DNA of 64,000 bases from Pinus tabuliformis (Eukaryota > Streptophyta > Pinopsida > Pinales > Pinaceae): the NCBI GenBank assembly GCA_031772625.1, contig CM062818.1, positions 1,281,838,277 to 1,281,902,276 on the forward strand, read 5' to 3'. Positions 1-13,035 of the stretch are shown in pieces. The notes beneath the pieces were generated by a model, which saw nothing but the letters and a program-made list of their open reading frames with translations, searched no databases and was not told where the DNA came from. Numbering within the stretch: position 1 is the stretch's first letter; every line of letters begins with the position of its first letter. Made by a program: the position numbers and the translations under genes.

Positions 1-336
1 TGTTTAGTTTAGGGTTTTTTTCCCTAGAAGGCAACCCATATCTTTGTATGAGGGTATTGTATTTGAGGCTGTGAAATAGATGTGTATTTGGTGAGCGAGA
101 AACAGAGAGGTGAGACTGTGAGAGAAAACAGAGGATATTACAGCGGATTTGCTATAGGTTGTGTCTCTTCATTTTGCTGGATAATAGAAAGGAAGGACTG
201 GCTGTTCGGGGTGGACGTAGCCCAAACTGGGTGAACCATGTATATCTGTGTCTCTCTTGTTTTGTGTGTTTTATGTGTTTATATTTCTGCAATATTTTAT
301 GTGTTCCATTGCTCCGTAATATATAATTTTCTAACA
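1..336 (+). mobile_element. 3' part of a Ty1/copia LTR (solo LTR or 3' LTR)
   Basis: This stretch matches the last ~336 bases of the LTRs of the complete copia element at 37-42 kb, with scattered substitutions, and ends in the same ...TTTTCTAACA. No tRNA-Met primer site follows, unlike the 5' LTR at 37.6 kb. It is therefore a solo LTR or the 3' LTR of an element lying left of the window. The left end is cut by the window edge. Confidence 0.85.
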
Positions 337-345
337 ATACATGTT

Positions 346-670
346 GTGTTACGGGCATGCAATCCTATGTATGTGCATTGTGTAGTTGTGGTATAGTGGA
401 ATGTGTATTTGTTGTGTTGTACTTTGAGTAGTACATGTATTGTATTGTGTTGTACACCAGATGCAGGAGTATGTATTGTGTTGTGTTGTACACCAAGTGT
501 AGGTATATGTGCCGTGATGTATATCAAGTGTAGGTGTATGCATTGTGGGTGTCGTACATTGTGTGTGGATTTATGTGTTGTGAAGTACATTGTGTATGTG
601 TATGTGATTGAAGAAAATAAAAAGGCATTGGGTATTTGCTGGGTGTGGCAACCAATCCAGTGTGTGTAAT
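346..670. repeat. GT-rich degenerate minisatellite
   Basis: Directly after the LTR, loosely repeated units built on TGTATTGTGTTGTACACCA and AGTGTAGGTATATGTG recur about every 40 bases. Open frames cross it on both strands only because the repeat lacks stops. No coding signal is visible. Confidence 0.5.
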
Positions 671-2700
671 AAAGAACAAAGGAAAAAGTAAGGACCGATG
701 AAGGATAAGTATCAGTATTTTGTTTCAGTTTTATTATGCATGTGATGTATGATTCTCACTTTTGATGGTTACATGTGATTTATGATTATGGTTTATGATG
801 ATTGCATGTGATTCATGATTTTGATGTATGATGGTTGTGTTTTGAGCTAACCAGATATGATATGTTTATATATGATGATTTGGTCAACAAGTAATTTGAT
901 TTGTTGTGACATGAAGTGAACAAAATTGCAGGTGTACCTTATTGACGAACTACCAATGAGGTATGATGTGAATTTATTTCAATTTATTTTGAATATAATT
1001 GAAATTATGTGCTTGGCATAGGAAAGCATGAAAATGCTCGGTTGGATGATTGAACCGACTGCAAGAATTAGCAACATCAGTCAAAAGGAATTGGAACAAG
1101 CAGCAGTATGCTAGTAAAGCAGTTTAGGAGCAGGGCCATTGTGGGACACTGGTACCCAATAGGGTTAATTTATTGCGATGAGCATGCTATGACCAGTATG
1201 ATGGCTTTGAGGTAGAGATATGCCTTTTTTTGGACTTTTGATGTGAGGGAACCTTGCCAAGGGAGAGCTCGCCTGAGGGAATGTGTATCAGAGAAGGGGA
1301 TTCCCACGGAGCTTGGAATGTGTGTGACTACACAAAAGAGGGTGACCGATTAGATGAGGGACTATGTAGCAAAGAAGGGAAGGTCGAGGATGGATTTTTT
1401 TTGTCATTAGCATTGCCAGAAGGAATCTAATGCACATTAGGAGTGTGCCCTGGAACAATGAGCCGACAATTGCTCACTGAGAGGAAAAGTGACACAGGAT
1501 TATAGGGTTGGACATTGGATGCATCTTTGACTTTGGTAGTGGATTCTAGACTTCCTGGGAAGGAGGTGAATCTTGTTATTACTTTGATGGAGGAGGTGTG
1601 AGCCTTTAGATTCCCTTGTTACTAATATGGACATCATATTCTTTCATTTGTTGATTAGATCAAAAGTGCATATGTGTATATGTGTATATTATTGTAAATA
1701 TTGTATCGAGATGGATTTATAAAGCTCCATAGACACTATGAATATTTTCTAGTTGAAGAAAATGTGTTTAAGGGTATATGTGATATTTATTTTAAATACT
1801 GTAATGAGTTGTGTTATAAAGCTCCAGTAAATGATATGGTTGTCATGGTTTCAATAGGTTGTTCATTATAAATACTGCAATGGGTTGTGTTATAAACCTC
1901 CATGGGTAGTTTGTTTTGGTTTTTAGCAGTTTTGCTGGTTATAGGTGTCGTTAAACATCAAGGATGGTGTTCCCTCAAGGAGGAGGGTTCTGTAATAGCC
2001 TCTGTTAAAATTCATGTAAAAAAATATAAGACCAAGATCATGGGAAATGTATTGCAAGATGAATGGTTGGAAAAACATCCTATAGGGGTGTTCATTTCAT
2101 TTATTATGGCTAAGGAAATCGGCAAAGGAAATGGAAAACCATGAGGCATTAATTGGCATTTTATTTATGAAAATAATGGAAATTAGCAGAAAATCAAGGC
2201 GAAAGGTCACAAGTTGCATGTGAGGACGAAATGAAGGAAAATAATGGAAATTGAAGAAAAAAGAGGCCTCATTAATAAAAAGGCTTCTGAGGATCAATGG
2301 GGAAGCATTTTTTAGGGAAACCTTTTATCAGTTCAGTTTTGGAGCTCTCTCTCTATTCTCTCTCTCTCATACTCTTGGACACTTAGAGTTTTCTTGGAGC
2401 ACTCTTGGAGGAGTGTGGCATACTTGGAGTTTTGGAGAAAGAAGGAAAAGGAAGAGCAGGAAAGTGCAAGAGGACATCAAGATCAACAGCTACAATAGGT
2501 TTTTCTTGCAGGTACTGAGTTGCATGTACCATTTCCTTGCTAGTTTTGGCATGCATGGCATATGCATGTGGTTTATTGGTTATGATTTGTCATTGTCATG
2601 GAGGAATGGCCAGCTTGATGGTGGGTTTCTTATCCTTTCCATTTCCTGTATATTCATGATGTTGTGGGTTTCTTTCCTTTTGTTTTCTAGTTGGTTCTCA
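671..2700. other. Unassigned non-coding DNA
   Basis: No recognisable gene or transposon protein was found. 720-900 is rich in TGATGTATGAT-type words. 1660-1910 repeats the phrase ATTATAAATACTGTAATGAGTTGTGTTATAAAGCTCCA about three times with changes. An open frame at 2251-2730 (plus) has no recognisable domain and low-complexity CTCTCTCT/CTTGGAG runs, so I do not call it a gene. Confidence 0.4.
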
Positions 2701-2712
2701 TGTTCCTTTGGT

Positions 2713-2960
2713 TATGGGTTGAGTTACTAGTTCATGGATGCCTTGGTTGGACAAATCCTATGGAATCCCTGTAACAACTCAGGTTGAGTTACTAGTCCTG
2801 TAAGCCTTGGTTAGATAAATGCTTTGGAATCCCTTGGTCGATTGAGCTACTAGTCCTAGAAGCCCTAGTTGGAAAAATGCTCTAGAAGCACAGTGGTGGT
2901 TGTGGGCTGAGTTACTAGTCTTAGAGCCTTACATTCTAATCAACGCTCTGGATTCCTAGA
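2713..2960. repeat. Degenerate ~60-65 bp tandem repeat, four copies
   Basis: GAGTTACTAG or GAGCTACTAG recurs at 2721, 2785, 2844 and 2909. Each is followed by a related CCTTGGTTGGA-AAATGCT-TGGAATCCC sequence. The copies are diverged. Confidence 0.65.
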
Positions 2961-4029
2961 CAACTTGGGAAGAGACCTATCTAGTGATGGTTAATGATGT
3001 TCAACCACGAGGTGGAATCACTAGTTGAGATCTGAGGTGGTTTTCCTCTGGAAGCCCTCATTTGGTTTTGTTAGATGTGTTCCATGAGATCCCACATTCA
3101 TCCTTGAAATATGGCACGAGGGTGACTAGCTAAAAGAAAGATCTGGTTTAGCCTAGTTTATGGTAGGGTGGTACATGGAAGTCCCATACCTAGTCAGCCT
3201 ATGCATTAATTAATAAGAGTTCCTTCTCCTTGGTATTTCATGTGTAAATATATGGGTTCATATGTCGATTCTATGGTTGTTGTATCCTTATTATTTATGT
3301 GGTTTATATTTTAGTTATGAGCAGGTTTTCTGATGATGATGATGTATGGATCTCATCATTTTTTTGTTTGTAAATGAATGAACAATGAATATATGACCTA
3401 ATAGATGATAATGGAGCTAATGTGATAAGGCATCAATATTTCTTAGCAATTCCCAAATAAGTATGAGACCCCTATGCTCAAATCTGTTGTTATGGCTTGT
3501 AGAGTGCATATTTTTGACATGTTTGACAAAATTCCTATCGTGGATAGTAGGGGTCCTGTCAATTCCTTGTTGAATCATTTGCATTTGTATCATTACTTCG
3601 ATGTTACTTTTCATTTCTGGAAGTTCCATGAAGTTTTGGGCAATGGCCTAAGACTTGGTCCTGAAAAAGTGGCATAGAATTTGAGGTAAGAGGCTCTCAA
3701 CTAACTGGAAAAGACATCAATCTCTCGCATGACCTTGTTGTGAGAGAAAATGGAGGGCCCCATTCGCACGCATGCCCATGTCATGGAACTGACTGAGGCT
3801 ATAGGGCAAAAAAGTGTGAAGTTGTCTCAGGATTTGATCACCTAGAAGGGTTGGTTGGCTCCTGTAGATTCTGTGACATGTGCATAAGGTTAGATTGGTT
3901 GTGTTGTGTCAATTCCACTTCGTTAATTGTACACGTGGAGTTAACTTATATCATAGTAGCCTCTCGTCACATGTTTACCCCAGCAGATCAGTTAAATTGT
4001 GTAAATGTGCGATAAGATATCTCCCCGCT
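2961..4029. other. Unassigned DNA between repeats and a gypsy remnant
   Basis: No domain was recognised. Open frames on both strands near 3417-3677 overlap each other and match nothing I know. The interval may be decayed internal sequence of the gypsy element to its right, but I cannot show this. Confidence 0.3.
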
Positions 4030-4109
4030 GTACACCTATTGTGCTTACTTATTCTTTGGGTTGAGATTAGGTTGGGTAGGTAGTTGAGGTTGCTTAGGTG
4101 GGTTATGGT

Positions 4110-4401
4110 TAGGGAAAATTTTAAGCATGGAATTTTTTTCTAAAATTTTATAAACCTTGGCGAATCTTAAGAGTCATTAATAAGGAAAATGTAAAAAATT
4201 TGGTGATATTTATTTTTAAATATTGGAGTTTTTAAATAGTCTCTAGAAAATCAATGTGATTTTTTAGGTAAAATAATTTTATACTATAAAATTTGGACGA
4301 ATCATTTTTAGAAAAAAAAATTGAGATTGGCGAATCTATTTTTTGGAAAATACATAGAAAATTAACCAACTTACAAAATATTAGCCCCTAAAATTTTCCT
4401 T
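4110..4401. mobile_element. MITE, ~292 bp, Mutator-like, with 9-bp TSD
   Basis: It begins TAGGGAAAATTTTA and ends TAAAATTTTCCTT, which are inverted copies of each other over about 13 bases. It is bounded by the 9-bp direct repeat GGTTATGGT (4101-4109 and 4402-4410). The inside is AT-rich and non-coding. A second member lies at 61990-62270, also with a 9-bp duplication. A 9-bp TSD fits Mutator-like transposons; no transposase is encoded. Confidence 0.85.
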
Positions 4402-4411
4402 GGTTATGGTG

Positions 4412-5941
4412 AGGAAGTTGTGGATGAGGTTGTGGTGGAGGAATTAAAGTAGGAGGTTGGGTTGTTTGAGGCCTCCACCCTTGTGAGGAATATCCCCATT
4501 GAGGAGATTGAGGTGGATATGGCTAGAAAGGAGGGTTGATATGTTGAGGAGGATATTGAGGAGCATAAGGCCAAGGAGAGGAGATAGGTCATGATGGATG
4601 AGAGGAATGGTACCAAGGCTAGAAAGGTGCATTTTGATTTGGATTATAAGGGGGATAATGTGCACCTTTCATGCCTTGTTTATATAGCTGAGGGTCTGGG
4701 GGCATCCTTTGGTTGATGAAGCAGAGTTTCTCTGAACCACCTTCTTCCCCTTGATATACAAACTTTAGGCCTGACAGAGAGGGTAATTTTTCTGTTGCAT
4801 GGTTTTCTTCACAGGTAGAGAAACATTTTCTAACATTTAGTGGCCACTCCTTTCTAAGATGTCTCTTAGTGCATCCAGGGAAAAAGATAGCTAGTTCTCT
4901 CTCTTCTTCCTCTTGCTTCCTTTTGGTTTGCATAGTATCCATCTATAGGGAAAAGGTATGCAACATTTCACTTTTGAAGTCCTCAACATACTTCCTATCT
5001 CATGTTTGATGGTTGATGTAGAGGGAAATGAACTAACCAAGCCTTATCTAGACCTACCCTTTTTCGTAACATCCCTAGAGTGATTCCTGAATATTATCTT
5101 GATGTCATCATAAGGAAACTAGTAGATGTCCCCTCGAGACAACATGTTGAGGGTATACATTACATCCTCCCTAATCCCTCAAAGAATAAATAGCTTGAGT
5201 GACTCAAGGTCAAGGGTATATTTAACCCTCCTATAATTGAGTTGGAATCTCTCCTCATAGTCTTCTAAAGATTCATTTGGTCTTAAGGTCATCCTAAAGA
5301 TTTCTTCCTTTGTTTTCTTGGACCTATAGTAATCCTTGTACTTTGCATTAAAGGCTTGGTAAATTTGGGCCAAGGTAGTGATGTTGCCTCTAGGTAAACC
5401 CATAAACTAGAGCAAAGTTGCATCTCTGAGGGTGGATTAGAACAACTCCAGCTTTTGTCCATCAGAGGTATAGTCATAAGATCTATTGAAAAAAATAAAA
5501 TTAAAACATAAAGCTTTTAGGGTCTTCAGAGGTTAGGCCATGGAAATGTGGAAGCACAGCAAGACTTGTATTCATCATTCTAGCCTCCCCAATTGTTGTA
5601 TCGAATAGGAAAAATATCATTATGTCTATTTTTATCCATGGTTAGGTATGCAAGTTGGGATCTTCTTCTCCTATGGGTTCCTCAAAAAATTTAGTTTCCT
5701 CACCTAGAGGGTTTTCTAACTCCCTTGTAGTCATAGAGGAAAGTTCACAGTCACAAAATAATAATGATGGTTGGCTACTTGAAGGGGTGGGGCTTTTTGG
5801 TAGGAATTTCCCTTGACTATCCCTACTCCTATGAAGCATGAAAGAAGTAACTCTATTTTTGAATTTTTTCTCTTTTCTCCTTTTTTTTGAAGCTTTCAAA
5901 CCAACAGTACTAATGCAAATCAAAAATAAAAAAACAAGCAA
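4412..5941 (-). pseudogene. Gypsy gag remnant
   Basis: Three frame-broken blocks are seen: 5941-5642 (N-terminal, acidic), 5403-5179 and 4942-4619. The middle block carries the retrotransposon gag signature (FxxKYxDYYRSKKTKEE..., then SLEDYEERFQLNYRR). It matches the gag block at 60589-60954 of the larger gypsy. The block at 4942-4619 carries CxKRHLRKEWPLN...FSTCEENH, which matches the region at 60238-60420. Stops and frameshifts separate the blocks, so no full product is possible. Confidence 0.75.
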
Positions 5942-6000
5942 ATTTCTAAGTAGAAATAAATCCTACTTGGACACCTCCCTAGAAAGGATGCCGAAAAAAG

Positions 6001-7952
6001 TGATGAGCTCTGGTATTGCATCAAAGATGTTGCAACTCCCAAGGCCTTCAACTTAAATTAACCCGGGGTTCCTACAAACTTAGAGGTGACAATGTTATAT
6101 GCATAGTAGGTTAAGTTCTACTCATTTCACCCTCATTCATTAGATAAAATCAAGGAATACATAGACCACTCATTCATCTAATTACAAAGATAATTTCTAT
6201 GAAAACATATCATAATTGCAAAGAAATGAATACTATTCTAATTGTAGAATTGAAAGTATCATTCATTAAATGTAGAGACCACTTCTAACTACATGAAAGA
6301 AAAGGGATACACTAGTTTTAAAAATAAACCATGCTACTCTAATTGCAAACTAATCAAATCAATTTTCTACATGCATGAATCATTAATCTAATTGCAAATT
6401 GCTTGAAGAGAAGAAATTTAGTCTACAACACATAAGTAGGGAATTAAAAAAACCAAGTCTAATATACTTGTTATTTTTTGCTTACAGAGGTTGAAGGATA
6501 GGTTTGGAGTGGTCTTGGAGTCTCCCCAATCATGAAATCAAAGAATGGGGGCAATTATTCAACTTCAAAAACGAAAAATTCAAGATCCTAAGACAAATAT
6601 GGCTAAATTTGGGTAGTGCTACAGGAGACTCTAATTTGCTACAGGAGTGACATGTTTTGCTACAGGAGTGGGTCTTAGAGTTTTCTAAGGAAAAATAAGG
6701 TGTTATGAAGGTGAAGGAAGGAGGATGGGGATGAATGAATGGATGTTTGAGGCATTTTTCCAAGATTAGCACCACTCAGAGGCCCATATTGCACAAAAAT
6801 TCATGCCCATGATGTCCTTCATTAATCCTAAAAATATGATCTCGGTGGAAAAGCTTGGGAGTAGTATGAGGTGTCCCATAGAAGTATGGATATGACAAGG
6901 TAGATGTAGATGATTATACCAACCCCTACAAATCAATTGTAGCTCTTGAAAACTAGTAATCAAGGACATACATCAATATTGCAGTGAAATTAATCAAAGT
7001 GGAAAGAATGAGTTGAATTTCTTCAAGATATATGATGCCCTACAATATGAAAATAATATACTTTCCAAATCATGTTGTTAACTCCTAAGGTAAATAAACC
7101 AAGCATGAAAAATAATTTCAATCTAAATCCTAGCAATTTCCAAGAAATCATAAACACATATATTTGGCTTGTTGTTGTATACTCTTCAACCACACTTCCC
7201 ACAAGAGGTGGTGATTCAACCTGCAACTACAATTTTCGCAATGTAGTGCCTACTTAAACAAGGAAAAAAATATAACAACTTTAAAAATAACAAGGAAATA
7301 ATACATGAGAGGGACTAAACCCTCTAGGTTGGGCCCAAACCCAAGGGTTTTTTCCCTCCTAGATTAACTCAAACATAGACCAACAATAAGCTTTACATTA
7401 AGAGAAAATAAGATTCACAAACATCATATCAAAGATGAAAATAACAGAGTCAAGATCTTAGCTCTCAATAGCTACTCCTATCTCCAAAAAAAAAATAGAA
7501 TCCTAATGAGCCCTTAGGCTCATTTATTTATACAAAAAGTGACTGAGGGGAAGCTCCCTTGAGAGGAAGACTCCTTCCCTCCAAAATATCAAAATTGTTG
7601 GATCTGGTTCCCTTGGATCTTCACATGCCCTTGAGTTCCTCGACTGCCAATGGACTTTGAGTTATTGGTGAGGAGTATTGGGACTCAAGTTGAGTTGGAG
7701 AGTTAACGTAGTGGACAAGCCTCCAATATTCTCTCTAGATGCCTCCAACATGCCCCTACATAGTAAATATCTCCAAAACGGCTTCTTTTGTCTGCATATT
7801 AACTACATTAGGCCACAAAATATGATAAGCACCCTTTAGCCTCCCTACAAAGCACATTATGGCTACAAAATGTAAATTAATGTGAGAAAAAAAAAATTAA
7901 GTTCTAGAGGCTAGCATAATGGGCCTCAAAATATACTTATTGATGGGACCCA
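6001..7952 (-). repeat. Gypsy 5' LTR (second, diverged copy)
   Basis: It starts TGATGAGCTCTGGTATTGCA, the equivalent of the LTR edges at 49126 and 61558, and ends near TATTGATGGGACCCAT, corresponding to TATTGATGAGCCTCATCGTCA of the 49-51 kb LTR. The last bases are uncertain. A weak primer-site match lies just inside it at ~5978-5999. It carries the CTACAGGAGTG motif cluster (6620-6680) typical of this LTR family. Confidence 0.7.
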
Positions 7953-8300
7953 TAAAAAATCCTTGTGTTATTTTTGTGCCACATTTGGATGTCATATTAG
8001 TGTTGATTCAATAGGATCTAGGTGAACTAAGAGCGAACTAGATGACCAACTTAGAAGAGTATGATATTGAGTTCAAACCATTTCACACTATTAGAGGCCA
8101 TGGTCTATGCCAGCTAGCAGTAGAAGTGCTAGAAGATGACTCTTCTGGTTGGGAGTAGGAGATTGAAATGTAAAATATCAAACTAGTTGTTATCACCTGG
8201 ATTGAACCTCAAGCTGAAGGAAGGCAATGCCAAGGTAACCACAAACTACACTTAGCCAAGTAGCTAGCCCTACTAGGCCGGGAGAGGGCTCTCTCCATAA
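7953..8300 (+). pseudogene. Gypsy RNase H scrap (plus strand)
   Basis: A short translated stretch reads ...NLEEYDIEFKPFHTIRGHG..., which matches the end of the gypsy RNase H domain (E-Y-D-I ... P-x-x-x-I-x-G). It runs opposite to the neighbouring gypsy remnant, so it comes from another insertion. Too short and broken to be functional. Confidence 0.6.
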
Positions 8301-9700
8301 GGATCTCAGCCAAGATGACTGGATTAGGATAAAGATATTAGGCTAGGTATAATAGCACAAGGTTTGATTTGGATTTTGAAAGGGTTCTGTTGGATTAGGA
8401 GGAGCCGGACAATTTGGGCAATGAAATTAGGTCAAAATTGTAGGGTGTTCGATGGGGCAAGGTAGGTATGAAGCTTAGTACTCTAGGGTTTGATGGGTGA
8501 GGTGATTAAATACCAGTGAGAACCTAGGAAGAGAATGTGATCATCATGGATCCTTCCTAAACTGTAGAAAACATAAACTGTGACTATTTTCCCAAAGCAG
8601 AGCATTAATGTTATGGATTATGCCTATCAACTTGAAAACATACACTTAGAAGCAATGAAATGATTAATGAAGTACAAAAAACATTTAAACATATGAAAAA
8701 AAGAGAGGAAACTGAACTAAACACCATATGACATGGATCCCAAAGAAATAGCCACAATTTTTTATTAATCTCCTACTAAACTGATACAAAATGATGTTCT
8801 TTCAAAACCTAAGCATCCAACTGAGTCCAACCCTTTATAATGAGAAATAAGAAGAAGATACAACCATTGATTCAAACTCCTCTCACCCTCAGGGGTCGAA
8901 TCCCTAAGGTGAGGAGCTAATCTAACCAACACTGAACAAGAAACTGGAATCTAGGCATCCTAACAACTTGCCTCTAAAAGTGAGGAAACTCATCCATTTG
9001 TGCTCAAAGTGACTTTTAATCTAATGAATCTACCCTCTACTACTAATTATCCATCATATCTACAAGCCAAGTCATCATTTACAGTACTAAAACATCCTCC
9101 ATGAGAAAGAATCCATGAAAACAGTCAAAACACAGTAAAATGGCCATCATGTGTAAAATGTATCCTACACGTAGCACCACTTTTAGGTCCCTTTCGGAGG
9201 CCTTCCTGGAATCCAAATTGTGCTCATGATAGCTCATTGGAAATCTCTTCAAGTCTATTTTCCAAAACATCTAAAATTTCTTCAGTTTAAGCTCATTTGA
9301 CCCCTCAAAAGATAATTCTCCCAAGACTGCTTCTATGTGTCCAAAAAGTGACAAAAAGGTAATTTTTGGGGTGTTGTTTGACTTTTTGGTGGACCAGTTC
9401 TGCCCCAAAAATTAGCAAATGCATAGGGTGCATGTAATCATCACTGTGAATCCAAAAATACAAGCCATTTTTCCATTGGGTGCCCCTAGGAAAAGCACAG
9501 CGCCAGTGGCATGCATTGAGCCATATTTTCTGTGTTTAAAATTTTCAAAATTTGCAAATTACAAAAACTCCTCCAAACCTGACCAAAATTGGTGAGCAGC
9601 ACAATCCTCAAGTATCATAATGAGCCAAGGAAGATTCAGAAAGAAACCTAAGCCTATCCTCCTATTTTTTTCTTTTTATAGCTCGTCTTAGCCTTACTTT
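8301..9700. other. Unassigned DNA, possibly gypsy 3' internal sequence
   Basis: No domain was recognised. The interval lies downstream (minus strand) of the accessory ORF at 9.7-11.3 kb. It may be the untranslated 3' part of that element, by analogy with the larger gypsy at 49-63 kb, but no PPT or LTR was found here. Confidence 0.35.
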
Positions 9701-9703
9701 CAT

Positions 9704-11273
9704 CTATTTGACCCTTACATTGCAAAATTTGTCCAGGATCTTGTAGTGGTGGGCCATATGCCTGATGATCTGGTTGTCCTTATTGGCTTTTTGTAGTATA
9801 TTTTCTAAGTGCAAATTGACTCTTTCAAGCCAAATCTCTTTATCACCCTCAATTTCCTTTTCAATTGGAGTCAAAGTGACTGGTGTTTCTTCCTCTTGCC
9901 TTGCTAATTTACCTTTGTCACTTTGTCTCTTTTCCTTGAGAAGTTCTAACTCCATGAGGACCTGCTTATCACTCAACTTCTTGTTCTCTTATTTAAGGTA
10001 TGTGATGACATACTTGGCTCTTGCCAAGTTATCCATCAATGCTTGAATTTGAGCCTCCTTCTCTTGTATGATGATGTTTTCTTTTTTTGCTTCATCCCGA
10101 GCCTCCGAATCAATTGTCTCTATGCCATGAGGAATACGATGTTGTTTTGGCTCATCATGCTCTGTCAAATCAAAGTCTCTTTCCTCCTCATCATCAAAAT
10201 CTTCCACCTGCACTTTTTCTTTCCCTTTGTGCAGTTGTTGCACTCGAACCTGTTGTGTTGATGAATAAGGCAAATCCCCTTCCACATCTTGTGGAGCAAG
10301 CATTTTCCTATGAGTGAATGAAGAAAGCAATGTCCCTTCCACACCAAGTGAAGAAAACACTTGCCTATCAGCTGCAAACAATCTTTTTGTACCCCTCTGA
10401 TATGTCTTGTAGGTCCTAGGCACCTTAGTAGGTCTAGTCTCTTTAGCCTTCTCATCTATCTTCACCTGAGCACTGCTAGAAGGTCCTCCTGATTCTTGAG
10501 ACACTGGTGGAGGAATTTGAGGACCATTGAAGATGACATGAGCAATAAATGTCTCACAGGAGATGTTGAGGAGGTTAAGATGATGAAGCACAATCATCTT
10601 GATCAGGGAATAATGATAAAGACTACTCATCTGCTGAGCGTATGGCTTTTTCTGTATAAAGTGGGCCATCTTCTCAATATTCCTAAACAATAAATAAGAG
10701 ATCTTTAACATCCTCACCCTGGTAATTTGCATGAGAAGCATGATGTGATAGGTGTACAGTCTGGAAAATCTGCCCTCACAAGTGAAATATTTTATGATAA
10801 TTTTCATCATGGGGCATACTTGTCTTCAAGGATCCTGAAAGGAAAAATCCTTTTTACTCATTTCTGTACTTAGGTTTGATGTAAGTCTTATAATAGTGTT
10901 CATCCAAGCCCTGTGCCTTATACCATTTCTCTCCCACATTTGGAATCATGATCACATCCGCAATGATGGAGGGTGAAACTATAAATGTCACCCCAGCAAG
11001 AGTCACTTTATTGTCATGAAGATTGGCCATGAAAAGCCTGGTGAGCTCAATATGGTGTTGGACTCTCTCTACCTGCTCACAGAACTCGTAGCACCCTAGA
11101 TGCCTGAAACAAGTGACAACCAAATGAGAGGCCTACAACTATCTGAGATTTAATGGCTCTTCCCTGATAATTCTACCTCCTTTGTGTGGTTTTCTCTGAT
11201 GCCTAGGTCTATCTATTAAACTGTCACTGTCAGTGTTTTCCTCCTCCTCATAGTCTCTGTCTCCTCTGTCCAT
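9704..11273 (-). pseudogene. Decayed gypsy accessory ORF (putative plant transposon protein)
   Basis: The reading starts near the ATG at ~11273 with an acidic, Arg/His-rich N-terminus (MDRGDRDYEEEEN...). It then has a globular block at 11123-10854 (TRLFMANLHDN..., SPSIIADVIMIPNVGEKWYK). Next is the motif IIKYFTCEGRFSRLY (~10800), then a Ser/Pro/Lys-rich linker and a coiled-coil tail (10100-9704). An in-frame TAA separates ...ITYLK from ENKKLSDK near 9990, and at least one frameshift lies near 10840. The same domain order occurs at 51.8-54.1 kb downstream of pol in a complete gypsy, which identifies this as the equivalent accessory ORF of another element. Its biochemical role is not known. Confidence 0.6.
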
Positions 11274-12009
11274 GTTTGCAAATCTCGAGGCTGTGCATTG
11301 CTAGAAAAGGGATGAAGGGGGTGAGAAAGAGTGATTAGGAATAAGGGAAGGAGAGGTGACCTTGTGAGGTATTTGGTGGGCTAGAAAATGAATGGGAGGG
11401 TATGAATCATAAAAATGAGGGAGAGGCGCTTGGGTTTTTGAGATATTTCTTTTGGGAAGAAGGATAAAGGGATGTGAATGTTATGGAGTGATATACGGAA
11501 AGGGTTTAGAGTTTTAGTGATAGGAGATGGGAGGAATAATAGGGGTTAGGGTTTTAGGTATAACTAGAGGAGAATATAGGGTTTTACATTGCCATGGTAA
11601 ATTATCCTTAAAATATTTAATTTTAAACCAATACTGAAGTCCAAGGAGAAAACTTTACTTGTTTGAGGGAAAGGAGGGAAATTTTGATTTCTTTTAGGTG
11701 GAAAGAGGTCTTTTGGCCCAATGCGTAGTGCACTTCTGTAAGCGCAGTGCCTTTGTTTTCTCCACTACCAAAATCGCCATACACGGAGCGCTCAATCTGT
11801 ACACTTTACGCTCCGACCTGAATGCTCAATGCCACCTCCAACTACCCCAAACACGAAACACCAATCTCCCTAAGTGCAACGCCACTTCTCCTAAGTGCAA
11901 CACCTTATATAGGATTAGATTTTGATTTTTCATTAGAAAAACCCACTTTCTAATGTTTTTCGACCTTTTCAAAATCTCTTTTTTAATGCCTTTCTTCATT
12001 GTTCCTTTT
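11274..12009. other. Unassigned AT-rich DNA
   Basis: No protein or element edge was recognised. An open frame at 11698-11925 has no domain. The interval lies between the accessory ORF and the non-autonomous LTR element. Confidence 0.3.
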
Positions 12010-13035
12010 TGTTGAAAAATGGCAACAAGAAATTGCTAAAATAGAAGTGTTAAAAATATCACTGCTAAAAATAGCAGTTCTATTTTTAGCAATTCAAGTT
12101 GGATTCCTATTTTTATACAATCCTTGGTCTAAAATAGGAAGTAAAATTTGAATTTTGTCTTACCAATAGTTTGAATATTAATTAATTAATTCTCCATGAG
12201 TTAATTAGTTAAGGAAAATCAAACTTGAAGTCTTTGTGAGAACATGCAATAATTTCTCCACTGATTGGGGAATGTGTCCTTGATTTGCTCCACTAGTTGA
12301 AGAATTAAGGATGAGTTCTATATTGAGAGGATCAATTGACTTAGTTTAATTTAGTCAAATTTAGTTAGATTAATTTAACAAGTTGCTAAATTAATAAGAT
12401 ATAGTTTGTTGATGCTTGCATGCATGTGACAACTATTATTTTCAGATAATTGTGTATTCACTCATGGATAACTGATGCATGTCAGTTTAGACAGAGACCC
12501 AGTTGAGATCAGAGAAGAGACAGTGTACTATCAGTTGGATGAATATTTTTCCTATAAAGGAAGCTCATCCATGATGAGGATTTATCTCCTTCATGTTTGT
12601 GTAGTTATTTCAGAGGTCAGTGTTGTGTGTGAGATGAGATTCACACAGGTTGCAGCTAGAGGACCCAGGAAAAATTGTACATAGAAATAGGAGGCTTGGA
12701 GGGTAGAGGAGAAAGTTTGTGAGAAGCCTTTGACTATCTATGAGTAGCAGAGGGATTGTACTGAGAGCTGGATAGCTTCTGAGCTAAGGCTTTGTGTAAT
12801 CCAGACATATTTCAACTTGTATGATAATACAGAGATGGGGTTTTAGGCTGGTGCTTTCCCTAGGTAGATTCTTCTATGTTATGTGTGATTGATTCCTTCT
12901 TATCAATTATATGTGTTCTTATTGATGTTGCTTATGGTTGATTAAGCTTCCGCTAAATTGTTTGTAGAAGTGGATCAAGTGTTTTGCTTCAGTGCATTGC
13001 ATTACCAGGTGATCTACAGGTGGGAAATTTCTACA
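12010..13035 (+). repeat. 5' LTR of the non-autonomous element
   Basis: It begins TGTTGAAAAATGG and ends ...GGGAAATTTCTACA, directly followed by the primer site. It is similar throughout to 14169-15257, with scattered substitutions and one larger insertion in the second copy near 14235-14285. Confidence 0.75.

Larger units (their letters stand above)
4030..7952 (-). mobile_element. Truncated Ty3/gypsy retrotransposon (Athila-like), gag plus 5' LTR
   Basis: A minus-strand remnant of the same family as the 49-63.6 kb element. From right to left it has a 5' LTR (6001-~7952), a degenerate primer site, and gag (~6000-4030). Both the LTR start and the gag peptide align with the larger element. No protease, reverse transcriptase or integrase follows, so it is truncated after gag. 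A MITE sits inside it at 4110-4401. Confidence 0.75.

Noticed and set aside
403..669. 88-residue Cys/Val-rich frame as a small secreted protein gene
   Set aside because: It is the translation of a GT-rich minisatellite; other frames of the same repeat are also open.
2251..2730. 159-residue frame as a plant membrane protein
   Set aside because: Low-complexity CTCTCT and repeated CTTGGAG words, no domain, and no splice or conserved context.
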